DNA of 64,000 nucleotides from Flavobacteria bacterium GWA2_35_26 (lineage in GTDB: Bacteria; Bacteroidota; Bacteroidia; Flavobacteriales; Flavobacteriaceae). The first letter of the stretch is position 1. Each line of letters begins with the position of its first letter. Of this stretch, positions 63,024 through 64,000 are shown piece after piece. The notes beneath the pieces were generated by a model. The model was not told where the DNA came from and ran no database searches. It saw only the letters and a program-made list of their open reading frames with translations. Location of the stretch: assembly GCA_001800905.1 (NCBI GenBank), contig MGWH01000002.1, positions 1-64,000 on the forward strand, given 5' to 3'. A program made the translations under genes and the position numbers.

Positions 63024-63084
63024 ACAAAGCTCCTATAGTATTCTATAAAATATAAAAGGCTTGTCATGACGACAAGCCTTTTTT
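63014..63084 (+). promoter_or_regulatory. Transcription attenuator (competing antiterminator/terminator)
   Basis: Terminator ggcttgtc-atgac-gacaagcc plus T-run (63054-63084); 63014-63023 gtcgtcgtga pairs with 63064-63073 tcatgacgac (10 bp, one G-U). Confidence 0.82.
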
Positions 63085-63120
63085 CATATCCAAAACAATG
63101 CTTTTGATAACATTTTAAAA

Positions 63121-64000
63121 ATGAATAGTTTGAAATCTTTTAGTTTAACCACAAAATACAAACAAATACTTGCCGACACGATTACGCCGGTGAGTGTGTA
63201 TTTGAAAATACGCGATAAGTTCCCCAATAGTTTGCTCCTGGAAAGTAGCGACTACCACGGAAACGACAACAGTTTTTCCTACATCTGTTGCAATCCCATT
63301 GCAGCAATCAAGATTGAAAACGAAACGATTATCAAAAACTATCCTGATGGAAGTTCCGAGAAAATATCGATCGATGCTACAACGGATATTCCTGCGGTTA
63401 TTCAAGAATTTTCAGGACAATTTTCTTCAGAAAAAAACGATTTCAAGTTTATTAACAATGGTTTATTTGGTTATATATCTTATGATGCGGTGCGTTACTT
63501 TGAAAAAGTAAACATTGCCAAAAAAGAAAATAGCAATACCATTCCTGATGTGTATTATGCAGTTTACCAAAACATCATTGCCATCAATCATTTCAAAAAC
63601 GAGGCGTATATTTTTTGCCACAGTTTGGATGGTAAAAACAACATTGGAGAAATCGAGCAATTATTACAATCTAGAAATATTGCTTCCTATTCTTTCACCA
63701 AAGACGGCGAAGGATTTTCTAATTTAACCGACGAAGAGTTCAAGTACAATGTGGCTTTGGCCAAAAAACATTGCTACCGTGGCGATGTGTTCCAATTGGT
63801 TTTGTCCCGACGTTTCACCCAAGGATTTAAAGGAGACGAATTCAACGTATACCGAGCGTTGCGAAGCATCAACCCATCGCCTTACCTCTTCTTCTTTGAT
63901 TATGGTGATTTCAAAATATTTGGTTCTTCACCCGAAGCCCAAATTATTGTTAAAGACCGTAAGGCCGAAATTCATCCTATTGCGGGAACCTTTAAAAGAA
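63121..64000 (+). CDS. trpE: Anthranilate synthase component I (truncated by window end)
   Basis: ATG at 63121: MNSLKSFSLTTKYKQILADTITPVSVYLKIRDKFPNSLLLESSDYHGNDNSFSYICCNP...NGLFGYISYDAVRYFEK; open to the window end. Confidence 0.93.
   Translation, partial: MNSLKSFSLTTKYKQILADTITPVSVYLKIRDKFPNSLLLESSDYHGNDNSFSYICCNPIAAIKIENETIIKNYPDGSSEKISIDATTDIPAVIQEFSGQFSSEKNDFKFINNGLFGYISYDAVRYFEKVNIAKKENSNTIPDVYYAVYQNIIAINHFKNEAYIFCHSLDGKNNIGEIEQLLQSRNIASYSFTKDGEGFSNLTDEEFKYNVALAKKHCYRGDVFQLVLSRRFTQGFKGDEFNVYRALRSINPSPYLFFFDYGDFKIFGSSPEAQIIVKDRKAEIHPIAGTFKR

Noticed and set aside
63145-63727. Short ORFs on both strands in the last kilobase
   Set aside because: They overlap trpE, which the track omitted because it runs off the window end.

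Overview
A 64 kb chromosomal window from a low-GC Bacteroidota genome. Gliding genes gldF/gldG, T9SS sorting signals, the YtxJ bacillithiol protein and TTG-N19-TATATTTG promoters point to Flavobacteriaceae, probably Flavobacterium. Most of it is core genome: purC, phoH, gldFG, dnaN, mnmE, glmM, uvrA, clpB, trpE, a ClC channel, GGT, rhomboid, tRNA-Tyr. Accessory or surface content is concentrated at 36.6-53.1 kb. It has a small T9SS protein, a beta-barrel-like protein, an 1111-aa tail-fibre-like protein with exact 285-bp tandem repeats, and a 3734-aa T9SS protein with four ~1.45-kb tandem modules. Each module appears to be a Calx-beta domain interrupted by a ~250-aa propeller-like insertion. 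A sulfur/persulfide gene cluster lies at 54.9-58.6 kb. Main leads: (1) a trp leader peptide with three tandem Trp codons, a terminator and a 10-bp competing helix upstream of trpE; (2) an in-frame TGA splitting a DUF4369-TlpA thioredoxin gene; (3) the nested-domain giant protein; (4) the tail-fibre-like repeat protein; (5) an attC-like multi-helix hairpin beside a one-gene lipoprotein unit. No CRISPR, rRNA, transposase or intact prophage was seen. All calls come from reading the sequence and supplied translations; no searches were run.
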